Of a DNA stretch of 64,000 nt, positions 28,979-40,600 are shown piece by piece. The position numbers and the translations under genes were made by a program. Numbering within the stretch: the first letter of the stretch is position 1; each line of letters starts with the position of its first letter. This DNA comes from Plantago elongata (Eukaryota > Streptophyta > Magnoliopsida > Lamiales > Plantaginaceae). The notes under the pieces were generated by a model that did not search any database, was not told the origin of the DNA, and worked only from the letters and a program-made list of their open reading frames with translations. The DNA lies in assembly GCA_036897095.1 (NCBI GenBank), contig JAYMSP010000074.1:1-64000 (forward strand), written 5' to 3'.

Positions 28979-31167
28979 AGACTACTCACAATGCGGTCAT
29001 CGGTCCGGCCGACCATGACGGCCGGCATAACGGACTCCAATGGAGCTGGTTTGGCCGGCCATTTGGTTAGCCAGAAGGGTGAATCAGTCGAGTTTCAGCT
29101 GATTCATCCTTGAACGGCCATATATAGCCGTTAGAATATTTTGGTGGGCCAGCACATTTATATTTTTTTTTATATTTATAATTTATTAAATATATAATAT
29201 AGAAATTATACCGATTTTTATGATTTTTTGTTCTCTACAAATAGAGATCACTCTTGACTATATTTCGATTATTTTTATTTTATGACTTTTAAATGTGTAT
29301 ATGAATCTTAATAAAATAATTTTTAAAGATGTGATTTGATTAATTTCAACTTCCAACCACTCTTAGAATATGTTAAATATGCTAAAAAAATATAAAAGTG
29401 TTGAGAGAAAAAGAGAGAAGAGCAGAGTAGATTATAATGGAGAGAATAGAGAGTTCACTCTTATGTGTTGTGTGTACAATAAGAGTACAAATAGGGGTAT
29501 TTATACAAGAGAAAAGTGAATTCAAAGGTCTAAGAGTATATATATGAAGAGGCACCCATTACTCCACTAACCACTAACACCATAATATATTCATTAACTA
29601 TTATAACTAATGTACATTTATCCATAATACTCCCCTTGAATGGACAATAGTTGGTGATATTAGTACGCGAGAGATATACTACCTCATTAAAAACCTTGCC
29701 AAGAAAAATTCGGTGGGATAAAAACTTAGTCAAGGGAAAAAGAGTGTAGTGCGTATCCAACTCCTTGATCGATGTATCATTGTAATTCTTCAAACTGTTG
29801 AAATTTCAATCTTCCGGATCAACTTCTCAAATGATGATGTCTTATATGATTTGGTGTGCAAATCTTCAAATCTTATGTACTTGAATGAAATCTTCTTCTC
29901 ATAGATGATGGTGGAGAAGAACTTCTAATATGTAGCTTGACTTCATGTGGAAAAACTTGTCAAACACTTGGAACATCATGTAGTTTCAATGTTCATAACA
30001 TCACTCCATAATATTGTAAGGTTGGACCTATAAGTCTCATGACCTTATCACATATATCAAAGTTATGGAGGTGGAGATAATTATATGCGCTTATAATGTT
30101 GTCTGGTTAAAAACCTTACTAGGAAAAATCCAGTGCGGTAAAAACCTAGTCGAAAGGAAAAATAGTGCAACAATTGTTCATGTAATACGCAAAAGTACTC
30201 AATGACTTTTCAATAATTATCTCCTCCATATTCTTAAACTTTAGGTTGAGCTAACATTGGTATAACCAATATTACTTTTTATGAGTATTGAGAATTTTAA
30301 CTCATATTTCAATAAATCACTGCGGTGACTGTCATTTTATATTTTATCAACATAAGGTTGATTATGATATGAGTATAGGGGTTTCACATATGAAACATTA
30401 GTTCCTCAAGAACTTTACTCATTTAATCCATGTTTGCTAACATGGTATATTCAGTCTTCTTGGGCTAAGTGTCGGAGTTTATATCTCTCCTCATTTAAAT
30501 TTCTCAAAAGTTATGACTTGCAAGTGAAAACTTGTTGGTGTTTCGAATTCGTCTAATTAATTGGACTTCAGGTCCATGAGCTCATTTCTATCATCATGAT
30601 GTCATCATGTGGACTCACATGTACGATCCCCATTTACATGTTCATCGAATTTTGCATATGTTTATTCATTTCTCGGTTATATGTATACTGCTATTTCAAA
30701 TCTCTTTCTTTGATTTTTCAAGTAAGTACTTGAAAATTGAGATCTGAATATTTTTGAGAGAAAAAGAGAGAAGAGCATGAAGAGAGTAGAGATTATAATG
30801 GAGAGAATGGAAAGTTCATTTTTATGTGTTGTGTGTACAATGAGAGTACAAATATATGGTATTTATACACGAGTAAAATGAATTCAAAGGTTTAGGAGTA
30901 TATGAAGAGGCATCCACTACTCCACTAACCACTAACACCATTAATTCAATCATTAACTAGTACAACTAATGTACATTTATCTATAACAAAATGAAAATAA
31001 TAAAAAACTAAAAAAATTAGTACTATTTATGGTCATCCGGATGACTTATTGGACAAGATTTTCAACTGCAGTGGTCATTAGAGTGATCATTATGACCCAC
31101 CGGATGACTCATCGCTAATAACTATTACTATTTACGGTTATCACGATGATTCATTAGAAATGGTCTC
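28979..31167. mobile_element. Harbinger-like non-autonomous element, split by a nested LTR element
   Basis: The outer element starts AGACTACTCACAATGCGGTCATCGG and its far end, read in reverse, starts GAGACCATTTCTAATGAATCATC. The two ends agree well enough to be terminal inverted repeats (AGAC, AATG and TCATC in register). The left part (28979-29393) has a G/C-rich head with GGCCGGCC words and an AT-rich body; the right part resumes after the nested element (30994-31167). No coding frame. The target duplication was not resolved. Confidence 0.45.
29399..30988 (-). mobile_element. Small non-autonomous LTR retroelement, Ty1/copia-like, nested in a DNA element
   Basis: Two direct repeats of about 231 bp (29399-29629) and 237 bp (30752-30988) run from TGTTGAGAGAAAAAG to ATTTATCTATAACA. 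On the minus strand the right copy is the 5' LTR, followed by a degenerate initiator-Met primer site (TATTCAGATCT). A purine tract (AAGGGGAG) precedes the 3' LTR. The flanks AAAAG (29394-29398) and AAATG (30989-30993) look like a 5-bp target duplication with one change. The 1.1-kb interior has no credible gene, so the element depended on others. The LTRs differ at very roughly one site in ten by eye, suggesting an insertion a few million years old. Confidence 0.75.
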
Positions 31168-32038
31168 AGTTTATAGTAATAATATAAACAGTTAATTTCA
31201 TTTAACACTACTCTCCATTTGCTTATGATATATATTACATGTAGCTCTTCATCATTTATGACCTAAATATTAATGAATAGAAAGGGAATCCATCTCCACG
31301 GGCGACAAGTGGAAATGAAAAATGCATGCGGGCAAGAATAAATGAATAAGGGAAATCATACGAGTTAATGCAACGGAAATCATAATCTGTGAAGGAAATT
31401 CAAGCTAAGATGCAAGAATACAAGCGCTTAAATAAACATGTAAATATGTCATGCATAGACGGTTAAATGATCTCTAGAAGTAATGCAGGAATGTAGGGTA
31501 AATGTTTCGAAATGTCTCGCCATTGCTGCTAGATTAGTCTGCATCTAAAGGATCTGTCAATGTCCATATAGACTATATACAAGTGCAATGCATATTAATA
31601 AATGTATGGTGGATTTCATGATTAGGCCGTTTATAAATGTACGTCCATACAAACTATTCAAATGTAAAGTAGTTCAAGACTCTATTATTTTCATCTGAAA
31701 TTTATTGAATTAAATTGAACTGTAGTATAAATTATAACTAAATAGAGTTGAATTAAAACTGAACTGAACTTGAGGAGAATATAGTCCAAATGTATTGGTG
31801 ATATTATTCATCTTCAAAGAAAATCATTATTTTTATAGTTTTTATAGAATTTGACAATTTCTAAAGACCATCTCACCGGTCTATGTTGTTACGGTCCAAC
31901 CGTATTATACGGTTCGGTTTTCAATACACCAAGCCGAACTGGTTGGGCCGGTTGATATTAAAAAAAGCAGAAACCTATTATCCGACTGGATCCGGTACAA
32001 ATTGAAACTGCCGCAAAACACCAAAGAAATCGACGACC
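31168..32038. other. Intergenic region upstream of the Vms1-like gene
   Basis: AT-rich. A repeat related to those at 42.7, 51.7 and 53.7 kb (words TTTATTGAATTAAATTGAACTG and AACTGAACTTGA) lies at about 31682-31800. The last 100 bases are the probable promoter and 5' UTR of the next gene. Confidence 0.45.
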
Positions 32039-35000
32039 ATGGCGAGCTCCTCCTCCTCCGCCACCGTAAAAAAATCAACAAAACTACCGAAAAAGCAAAC
32101 CAATCCGGAGGAGCTCAAACTCCGCCCATCTCTCTTCGAACTTCCGGTCGACTACTTCGATTCCTGTCGACTTCTCCAATCCCCTTTCGTCACTCTTCCT
32201 GATACTCCTCCAAACGACGTCGTACTCGAATCCAAATCGGATGACGAGACTATCGCACCTGATAATCATGATGCTCTTGTTGACAGTGCTGATGCTAAAA
32301 TTATGCAGAGATGGTCTTGCAACACCTGCAAAGCCGAATTTGAGTCTCTTCAGGACCAGCGGTTGCACTTCAAATCTGATCTTCATCGCTTCAATGTAAG
32401 TTTTTCCGTTGAATTGGAATCAACATGTAGTTACAGCTTTCAATCATGTTTTTACGGTTCTCGTTTATTTTGTGTGCTGAGCTTTTTAGAATGTGGTATA
32501 TTGAGCTTAGTTCTGAATTCTGATGTGTAATTGTTGAGTTCAATTTATGTCCGTTAGACAATTCACGATGAGTATGTGTACTTCGATGATTTATCGTATT
32601 CTCACTCTAGTCTTACTAGTTGGGTGGAATGAATTCCAGTAAAGGATAACTGTTTTGCTTTTGCTGAAGCAATAGTTGAGATCATAGTTTAGCAGTGTGC
32701 TTTAGTAAGTTAGAGTAATTGCATAAGCACCTTTGGATTAATGCGAAGTATGGAAGTATTTCAGATTTTGACTTACTTGACAGTATATGATATCAGATAA
32801 AGCTCAGTGTTGCTGGCAAAAGTATAATTAAGGAGGAAGATTTTGATGAAGAGGCATCTGATTCGTTATGTAGAGACCATGATGTATCAAGTATTTCAGG
32901 ATTGGAAGATGAGGAAGAGAGAGATAATAGCCTTGCCGAATTCAGGCAGCATGAGATGGGTGGAGTATACAAGAGCAAGCTATTTATACAATTGCAGAAT
33001 GGAGATAAAGTTGCAGTTTCGAGATGTTTGTTACTTGATGAGTCCGAAATTATTTCATTTGAAAATGACAAGTCACTTTTTATGGACAAGGTTGGCAATA
33101 CATCATATCTGAGACAGACCGAGGTGATTGACAAATTGAGATACTTGATTCGTGAACCTAGAGATAACACTAGGTTGAGGATTGTTTTAATGGCAAAGGG
33201 TGGTCACTTTGCTGGTTGTGTCTTTGACGGTAACTCTCTTGTGGCTAACAAAACTTTCCACAGGTCAGTTCCTTAGTTATATCATGTTTTTAGCCTTTTG
33301 TGACTTGTCCATTGGTCTGAACATAACTAATGAACTGCTCTTACAAAGTTATTTTCTTAAAAGTGACAAATGATAGCCAGTGGCAGATTTTTCTGTTAAT
33401 TCCATCTAATTTGCATCTACAATATCTTCTGCCATCTGAATCATTTAACATACATCGGTGTTTTAGTTGAGATGAAAGATTATGTATTTGTGTGAATTAT
33501 ATGCTTAGATTTTTATTTATTCTTTTGGTTTACCGGATGAAACGTTACTGTATTTCTGGATTGTCAAGCATGCAGGTCTGTTCCCCTTTGATAACTTTGC
33601 ACTTCCAGTTTTTAGTATTTTTGTGGAAATAGGAATAAAGTTTTTAAAGATTCTATATGTCAACAAGTCAACAAACATAGTATGTCACTTGCATCATTTT
33701 CAAAAATCTAAAAAAAAAAAAGTCAACGACTTGATAACTTTAGGGCTTCATCAACAACTTCCTAATGTATATGTAATAAAAAATGCATTCATTTATATAT
33801 ACACATTCACACATGCGAAACAGATGCACATTCATACACCTTTATTAGTGTGTCCAATACAGAGCTCCACTGGAAATTGACAGTGCTGTGTCCTATGTAG
33901 ATATGTCGTTAGGGCAAAGGCTGGTAAAAAGCAATCATCAAAAGATGGAGGTGGCCGCTCTATTCATTCTGCTGGTGCTTCGCTACGCAGATATAATGAA
34001 CTTGCTCTTAAAAAGGTAACAACATTTTATTTAATTGTAATTAAAAATTATAAGATGATCCCTTTTTTATGGGTTTCCATTTTTGTTCTGAAAGAAACTA
34101 ATTAGGAAACATTTAGTGGATAAAGAGCAGTTTGCTTTTATGTCAAAAAAATGCCATGTCAGAGCTATTTTGTCCTTTCTAATCTTTTCACACTTTCATA
34201 TATTTTAACTACGAAAAAAATAGTAGCATAATGCGTGCATCTACTCTTCTGCAGAACCAGGATATTCAGGATTACACACTGTCTTTCTTGCTTTACGTCA
34301 CATTATTCACTAATGCTAGAAATAATATACTTACATCATAACTCTTTCCTTAGAGCTCTATTCATTCTGGTACTGTATTAATTCTTGTTTTTGTGAAACC
34401 AGGATATTCATGATTTACTCGATTTATGGAAGCCTCATTTCGCTGTTGCCTCTAACGTTTTTATAAGTGCCCCATCGAACAACCGCCAACTCTTTTTTGA
34501 TGGAGATAAACCTTATTTTGTCAGCCAGCCTCGTGCAATCAGAAATATACCATTGACTGTTAGAAGGCCAACCCTTAAGGAGGCTAAGCGACTATATAGT
34601 TTACTGACACAAATTTCCCCTGTAATAAGTGAAGAAACACCTCCTGTTACCAAAAAAGAATCATTATGTGGCTCAAATTCTAGACTTCCTGAATCTGCTG
34701 AGAATGAGCAGAAAGTTAATGTGGAGGCTATTGCTGAGGCTTGCCCAATTGTGAAGGAAATGGATGATTTGTCTATGACAACTGAGTCTCAAGAGGAGCC
34801 TGAGATTGTTGGCATATCGACACCTTTACACGAAGCTGCAAAGTTGGGAGATTCTCAAAAGGTTTTGGAACTTCTAGAACAGGGTCTGGATCCTTGCACT
34901 AAAGATGAGAGGGGTCAAACACCTTATATGCTTTCCAATGAGAAAGAGGTAAGAAATACTTTTAGGCGGTTCATGGCATCAAACCTTGACAAGTGGGATT

Positions 35001-36726
35001 GGAATGCTGCTAAGGTGCCAAGTGCACTGACAAAGGAGATGGAGGAGGCTCAAGCTGCTAAGCAGGTAAAGTATCAGATGCCAGCTATCTTGTTTTAGAA
35101 GTTAGAGCGAAAGTACCTGAATTTTCGGTATCTTATGATCCCTGATATGATTATGAGCTTCATCCAAATGAATTGTAGGTTGTTTTTATTGAAGTTTTCC
35201 AAGTGATGTCATCATAGATCCATCAATAAGCTGACCATCTTTTATTTGGATTTCTCACAGGCAGAAAAGGATGCCAAGAGGAAAGCGAAGGCAAAAGAGT
35301 TAAAGAAGCTGCGAAAATCCAAAGAAAAGAAAGCCCAGGTCTGTCTCATTTAATTTTAGTACTTTGGTAGTTTCTTTTGAAGTCAGTCCTATTTGTCAAA
35401 TTTGCTCATAATTGAATAGCCCAAAAAGAAGAGTTATATTCTGTATGGCAATATGTAGTGCCGTTGATCTAAAATAGAACATCCTGGGATTAATATGAAA
35501 TAGTTTGTGTCTGCATCTATATGTTTGATGACATTACTTTTGCTTTAAAGAGTTGCATATTTGTTCTATTCCTTCTTTTTAAGTACTAAGAATCTGAACT
35601 TTTCATAATTTGAATTTTGAAAGGATATTTACTCAACCTTAATTGACTCCTTTTAATCTCGTGCCCTTCATCAACAGGCTGAAGCTGCTCAATCACAGAT
35701 TTCTTCGTCTAAGTCGGGGAATTCCGGAAGTGGTCAGCCAAGCAGTTCTCCATTGATATCAAAAGAGGTTTTGCTTTACGGCCTCTCACTTTCGATCATG
35801 GTCTTTGTTGTGATTCTGAAGAAGTAGAAAAAGAAAGTTAGTTGAACCTTTTGAATCCTCTCGCACACATTAGTTTATTCTATTTAGATAATTAGATTAT
35901 TGATGAACATTCCAGTGGTTTGAGCATTAATCCTGAATTTAACAGATAAATTGTACTCTAGGTTTACACACCCTGTCCCCGGGTCAGTATCTTTCATCCT
36001 GGTGTAGGCAAGTATTTCCCGCTCTTTCACGAGGCCTTTTGGGAGCATGAGTGTCTAAATTAAGATAAATTATATTGTCATGAATCCATGCTATTCCAAT
36101 ATGACTATACTCTATAATATTTACTAAAAGCAAACAAAGCTCGGGCACATCTTGGAGAACAAATAATTTCTCTGTACTTGTGTTATTATTTTTATTCTTA
36201 TTTTCAGCACAAAGATGTCCATATTTTCTACTTGCATACAAGGATCCATCTCGTCATAAAATGATGTGTGTTTAGTATAGTGACATGCTCTATTGAGTCT
36301 CTAAATTGTACTCCATCTTGTCATATTTTCTTCTTGCATACAAGGAGTATTTACAATGTTTTCAAGTTATAGCAAAGCACACTTCAGTATCTGAATCATA
36401 ATCTATGATGAAAATTGTCTTTTAGAATATACACCTTTATCTTACATCCGTTTATTTTTCAGGAAGCACTCAAGAGAAGTCGGGATGCTGAAAGGGAAAA
36501 GAGAGCAGCTGCTGCTGAGAGAAGAATAGCAGCACTACAAGCTCAAGGAGCAGGAGCAGCTGCTACTCCAAGTAATATGCAGTCAAGCAATATGCCCGAG
36601 AGTGACACTTCGTGTTCGTGTTGCTATAGTTCCCTGGCTGGTAAAGTACCCTTCCATCGGTACAATTACAAATACTGCAGCTCTTCCTGCATGCATTTAC
36701 ACAAAGAAATCCTTGAAGGTGGATAA
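32039..36726 (+). CDS. Vms1/ANKZF1 orthologue: tRNA-releasing factor of ribosome-associated quality control
   Basis: Seven exons, 32039-32395, 32797-33263, 33901-34015, 34403-35065, 35261-35338, 35678-35767 and 36463-36726, join in frame to 678 codons (677 aa). In order: a C2H2-type zinc finger (C94, C97, H110, H116); the VLRF1 catalytic domain (about 160-345) with GGHFAGCVFDG and the loop AKAGKKQSSKDGG, whose glutamine corresponds to the catalytic Gln of the family, then SIHSAGASLRRYNE; an ankyrin region (TPLHEAAKLGDSQKVLELL, about 410-480); lysine-rich coiled coils; a Cdc48/p97-binding VIM-like motif REKRAAAAERR; and a C-terminal zinc-binding treble-clef (CSCC...YCSSSCMHLH). In yeast and animals this protein frees stalled nascent chains from peptidyl-tRNA on 60S subunits. 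Complete and likely functional. Confidence 0.92.
33264..33900 (+). other. Second intron of the Vms1-like gene
   Basis: A 637-bp AT-rich intron with an A-tract near 33710. No RNA gene or repeat end recognised. Confidence 0.5.
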
Positions 36727-37951
36727 GCTTGTTGGAAATGAGACTGAATCTTTTCGGCATCAATTTATTCCCTTTAACTTATTTTTAACTTTCAATTGCT
36801 TGTAGAGTGACTATCACCTTAATTGATCATACTCGAAAAAGGATGCAAGGTGCTTCTGATAAGCTTTTGTTTTCAACTTTTTTTTTATTATAAGCTGATA
36901 TTCCTCAGCCTTGAGCACTGATATATGGGCATGAGATGAGATACTGTTACATGTTTGCTTGGTCTTTTTGCCCTTTATGATTTTGGATCCGTTGTCGCTC
37001 CTACGTAGTGAATAGTAATCGACCTGAAATGTATGGAGTTCTAATCGGGCATTAGCGTATAAATATCTTAGTGTGTGGTTGTCCCTCTGAGATGCTGCTT
37101 TGAGCTTCAAACTGAAAATACCTTAAACATATTCACGATGACTTTCAACTAATAGTAATGTACAAAGTCTCATTAACCACTTGCTTTCCTGAATAGCATG
37201 AAGATGACAAGAAAGGTTCTTGATGAAGCAATGAATTATTGAGCGAATTATTTGCATGGAGGATCCGCCACTTTATTACTACCATTACTCTTTTGGATCG
37301 AGGAAGTGTGGAAAGGATAAAAAGACAGGGCAATATGGTAGGGCATAGGAAATTCCGAATTATGCAGGTATAGCCGTATAGGATATGAAAACCTGATGGT
37401 TATGAATAGATTTGCCAAGGATTTATACATACAGTACTATCAAAGTTAGGCTCCATTTTGTTTTAACCGAAAACTTAATCACTTTAGCTCTATTTAGTTA
37501 TATTATATTATAGATCAGTTGAAGAAAATATATTCTTACTTTCGAACTTATTTTTTATATTAATTTCTCTAGTAACTGTGTCTTGATAGTTATATTATAC
37601 TACTCTCTAACTTCATACCAACTCTAGCGTTTAAAACTCTCGAATCAGCTTTCTCTGATACGTCGACATTCTATTCACTATTACATCTATAACAGAACTG
37701 CGAGAATGCAAATTCACTGGGCATGAATTTGAAATTCACCAAGCTCTCCTGTAGTTTTTTCTGATATTTTGTGCTGTACAATATATAATACGTATGTACC
37801 ACAAGTTATTGTCGTTACTCAGTGAGAGCATTTGATGGTTGAGTTCATCCACTTGTATAATTCTACTTAAGCTATAAGTATATACCCATTCTCATACAAG
37901 TCTCAAACTCAAATCCCTCATCCAAACTCTCAAACAATCCCTTCAATCGTG
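36727..37951. other. Intergenic between the Vms1-like gene and the CYP76-type pseudogene
   Basis: The start is the 3' UTR region of the Vms1-like gene. No repeats or genes recognised in the middle. Near the right end CTATAAGTATATA (37872-37884) is the likely old TATA box of the P450, about 70 bases before its ATG. Confidence 0.45.
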
Positions 37952-38238
37952 ATGGATCTCCCATCATTTCAACTATTTGTTTTACTGTCCATCACATGCA
38001 CTTTCATTCTCATCCTAGCATCATATTTCAACCCATGGAGATCACCCAAACTCCCCCTAGGCCCTTGCCTGTTCCAATCATCGGCAACATCCTCCAAATT
38101 GCCCCGAAAACCCATCAGTTGCTTGCCAAACTAGCCAACAAATATGGTCCACTCATGTCGCTTAAGCTAGGTAGCATAACCACTATCGTCGTGTCGTCTG
38201 CTGAAGTGGCGAAACAAGTCCTCCAGACCAATGCTTTC

Positions 38239-38860
38239 CACTACAAGAATATTGTACTTTACCTGCGTTTATTAAGACCTTTACCTGCATTTTTAAACAC
38301 AGTTAAACAGAAACCCTGCGTTTAGGCAAAAGCAGGTACCTCGCCGGTGAAGGCTATGTCAGTAAAGGTCAACTTGCGCTTATGAATGAGCGTTGGTATA
38401 AGTCAACGTAAAAACGAGGGTAATTGTGAAGGAAAAGCAGGGATATGCATGTTGGGCAAGGTTAGGATTTAGGGCTTGAATTATTTGCTTGTGTTTATGA
38501 AACGCTGGTAAATGTTTCTAAAATGCAAGCACTAGGATATAGTAGGGTTATGATGTACACCTGCATTTGTACATTAACGCAAGCATAAGTTAAGAATATA
38601 CCTGCATTTGTGCATAATCGCAAGTATATGTTTAAGATATAACAACATTTGGCTATTGAAAGCAGGTATAAATGCCAATTTGGAGTGCTTATTTCACATA
38701 TAACTGCACTTTATTTGTAAATGCAGGCATATGTATAGGATATACTTGCACTTAGTTTGTAAACGCAGGCATATGTTTACGATATACTTGCACTTGATTT
38801 AAAACGCAGTCGTAGGTTTAGAATATACTTAATATTTGAACCATATGTTTTTGATGTTTG
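38239..38860 (+). mobile_element. CACTA (En/Spm) transposon end fragment
   Basis: Begins with the classic terminus CACTACAAGAA exactly where the P450 frame stops making sense. It is followed by many subterminal repeats built on ACCTGCATTTGT and ACGCAAGTATA/ACGCAGGCATATG, in both orientations, out to about 38830. This is the usual architecture of a CACTA end. No opposite end (TTCTTGTAGTG) was found before the P450 resumes, so the other end and the target duplication have been lost. No transposase coding remains. The right limit is approximate. Confidence 0.82.
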
Positions 38861-39031
38861 TATACTATTTTGTTTGATTGCTCCATTATTAACTAGCTAG
38901 TAACAATACCTCCAAACTAACTCACTAACAACAATATAGAACTTGCATAAAAAAATCGAGTAGAATGAAAATCATAAAATGGATCGATTTCAGATTAGTC
39001 TAAGTTACAAAAGCATAATTTGAAGTACTTA

Positions 39032-39273
39032 GGGGCTGATTGGAGTAGCATTCAAATGCCCGTTTGGATGCTACTCGGGGATTTTGTGTTTGTTATGGCA
39101 TTTAAATGCCGAAGATTGAAATGCCTCTACAGTAGCAACATTTTTCTCCACCTGTATAACAAACCTATAATACCCTATCCAATTATAATTCTATACTAAA
39201 CACAATTTTAACAATTCCACTATAATTTCGATCACTATTCAGACATTTAAATCGAGGCAATCCAATCAGCACC
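39032..39273. mobile_element. Tourist-like MITE family A, copy 2, TTA target duplication
   Basis: A 242-bp element from GGGGCTGATTGG to CCAATCAGCACC, flanked by TTA at 39029-39031 and 39274-39276. It is a reverse-orientation relative of 7487-7738. It lies in the AT-rich DNA between the CACTA fragment and the resumed P450 exon. Confidence 0.85.
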
Positions 39274-40281
39274 TTAAAGATTAATACTTCATACATAGAT
39301 TTCAAGTCATAATTTGCAAATTTAGCAAGGATTTGCAATTCCCAAAATCCTAAAGTTTAGATACTTCCAGATTTGCAGTTCCCAAAATTCTACAATTAAG
39401 CATTAAGTCAAATTAATCAGAGATTTTCCAAATTATCATTAACACAGATAAGTGATCGCCTAACAATTCGTTAATAGAAAATGACTGCATATCATAAGGA
39501 TATCTAACTTACAAGTAGAGGCACTGCTTGATCTTCACCAAAAGGATGAGCCTGAGCTTTCAAGAAATGATATTAATCATCTGCTGTTTGTAAGTTCATG
39601 CTAATTTTAGGCTGATATGTCATTTATTGTTTAGGATAGATTTAACAATGTTCTTGACATCACTTCTTGATAGGATTTATTTGTTGCTGGAATGGACACA
39701 ACTTCTGGAGTAGCGACGTGGGCAATGGCAGAGTTACTACGCAGCCCTGAGAAAATGTCAAGACTCAGAAATGAAATCATCGATGTTGTGGGACAGAAAG
39801 AACAAGTTGAAGAATCAGACATTTCAAATCTCCCATACTTGCAGGCGGTTGTGAAAGAAACATTTCGGCTTCATCCCACTGCAGTGTTCTTAATGCCTCA
39901 CAAAGCCGACTCTGAGATGGTAATCGATGGTTACACAATTCCCAGAAATGCACAAATTATTGTTGACCTTTGGGCCAGTGGTAGAAATCTCGACACATGG
40001 TCGAATGCTGATTCGTTTAGCCCTGAAAGTTCTTGCACGCTAAAGAAATCAATTATCAAGGCTTCAACTTTGAACTCATTCCCTTTGGCACCGGGAAGAG
40101 AACTTGCCCTGGACTTCCGTTGGTGCACATTATGGTGCACCTAATGCTGGCTACACTTGTTCATAAGTTTGCCTGGAAACTTGAAGAAGGAATCTCCCCA
40201 CAAGAAATTGATATGACAGAGGAATTCGGGCTTACTCTTCGAAAAGCCTTACCTCTTAAGGCCATCCCTGTAGAACTATGA

Positions 40282-40600
40282 ACTGCTATAGTTTTAGTTG
40301 TTGAGAGTACAATAAATATCACCATTTGCAAGCTAGTATTTCCTCTGAAATTCATAAATTCACATTATGCCCTTATCTTGCAGGATTTTCGTCTCAAGTT
40401 TTAGACGATTCATTCGTGTTTTGAAACAAAATCTACTGTTGCTTCAGTCGTGTGACACACCATATTTTCCCAATCTCACAGTGAATTGGAAAAATTTCAT
40501 ATCCAAAAAATCATACTATAAGCTTTAAATTATTTCAACAAGAACATCAAAACAACATACTCAAACTGTGCAGATTAACAAGATACTGATGCAACCATTT
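40282..40600. other. Short convergent intergenic region
   Basis: Between the end of the P450 pseudogene (+) and the end of the BAHD gene (-). It probably holds both 3' UTRs; nothing else seen. Confidence 0.4.

Larger units (their letters stand above)
37952..40281 (+). pseudogene. CYP76-type cytochrome P450 pseudogene
   Basis: The N-terminal third (37952-38238) has the membrane anchor, the PVPIIGNILQIAPKTHQLLAKLA segment and LGSITTIVVSSAEVAKQVLQTN, with one frameshift near 38070. At 38239 a CACTA transposon end cuts in. P450 coding resumes only at about 39512 (EALLDLHQKDEPELSRNDINHLL), so about 170 codons are missing. After an intron (39590-39673), exon 2 (39674-40281) has the I-helix AGMDTTS, the ExxR motif ETFR, and the haem loop FGTGKRTCPG, with a one-base deletion near 40026 that separates the PERF region from the haem loop. 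CYP76 enzymes hydroxylate monoterpenoids and other small molecules. This copy cannot make an enzyme, but its preserved intron shows it was once an ordinary gene. Confidence 0.9.
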
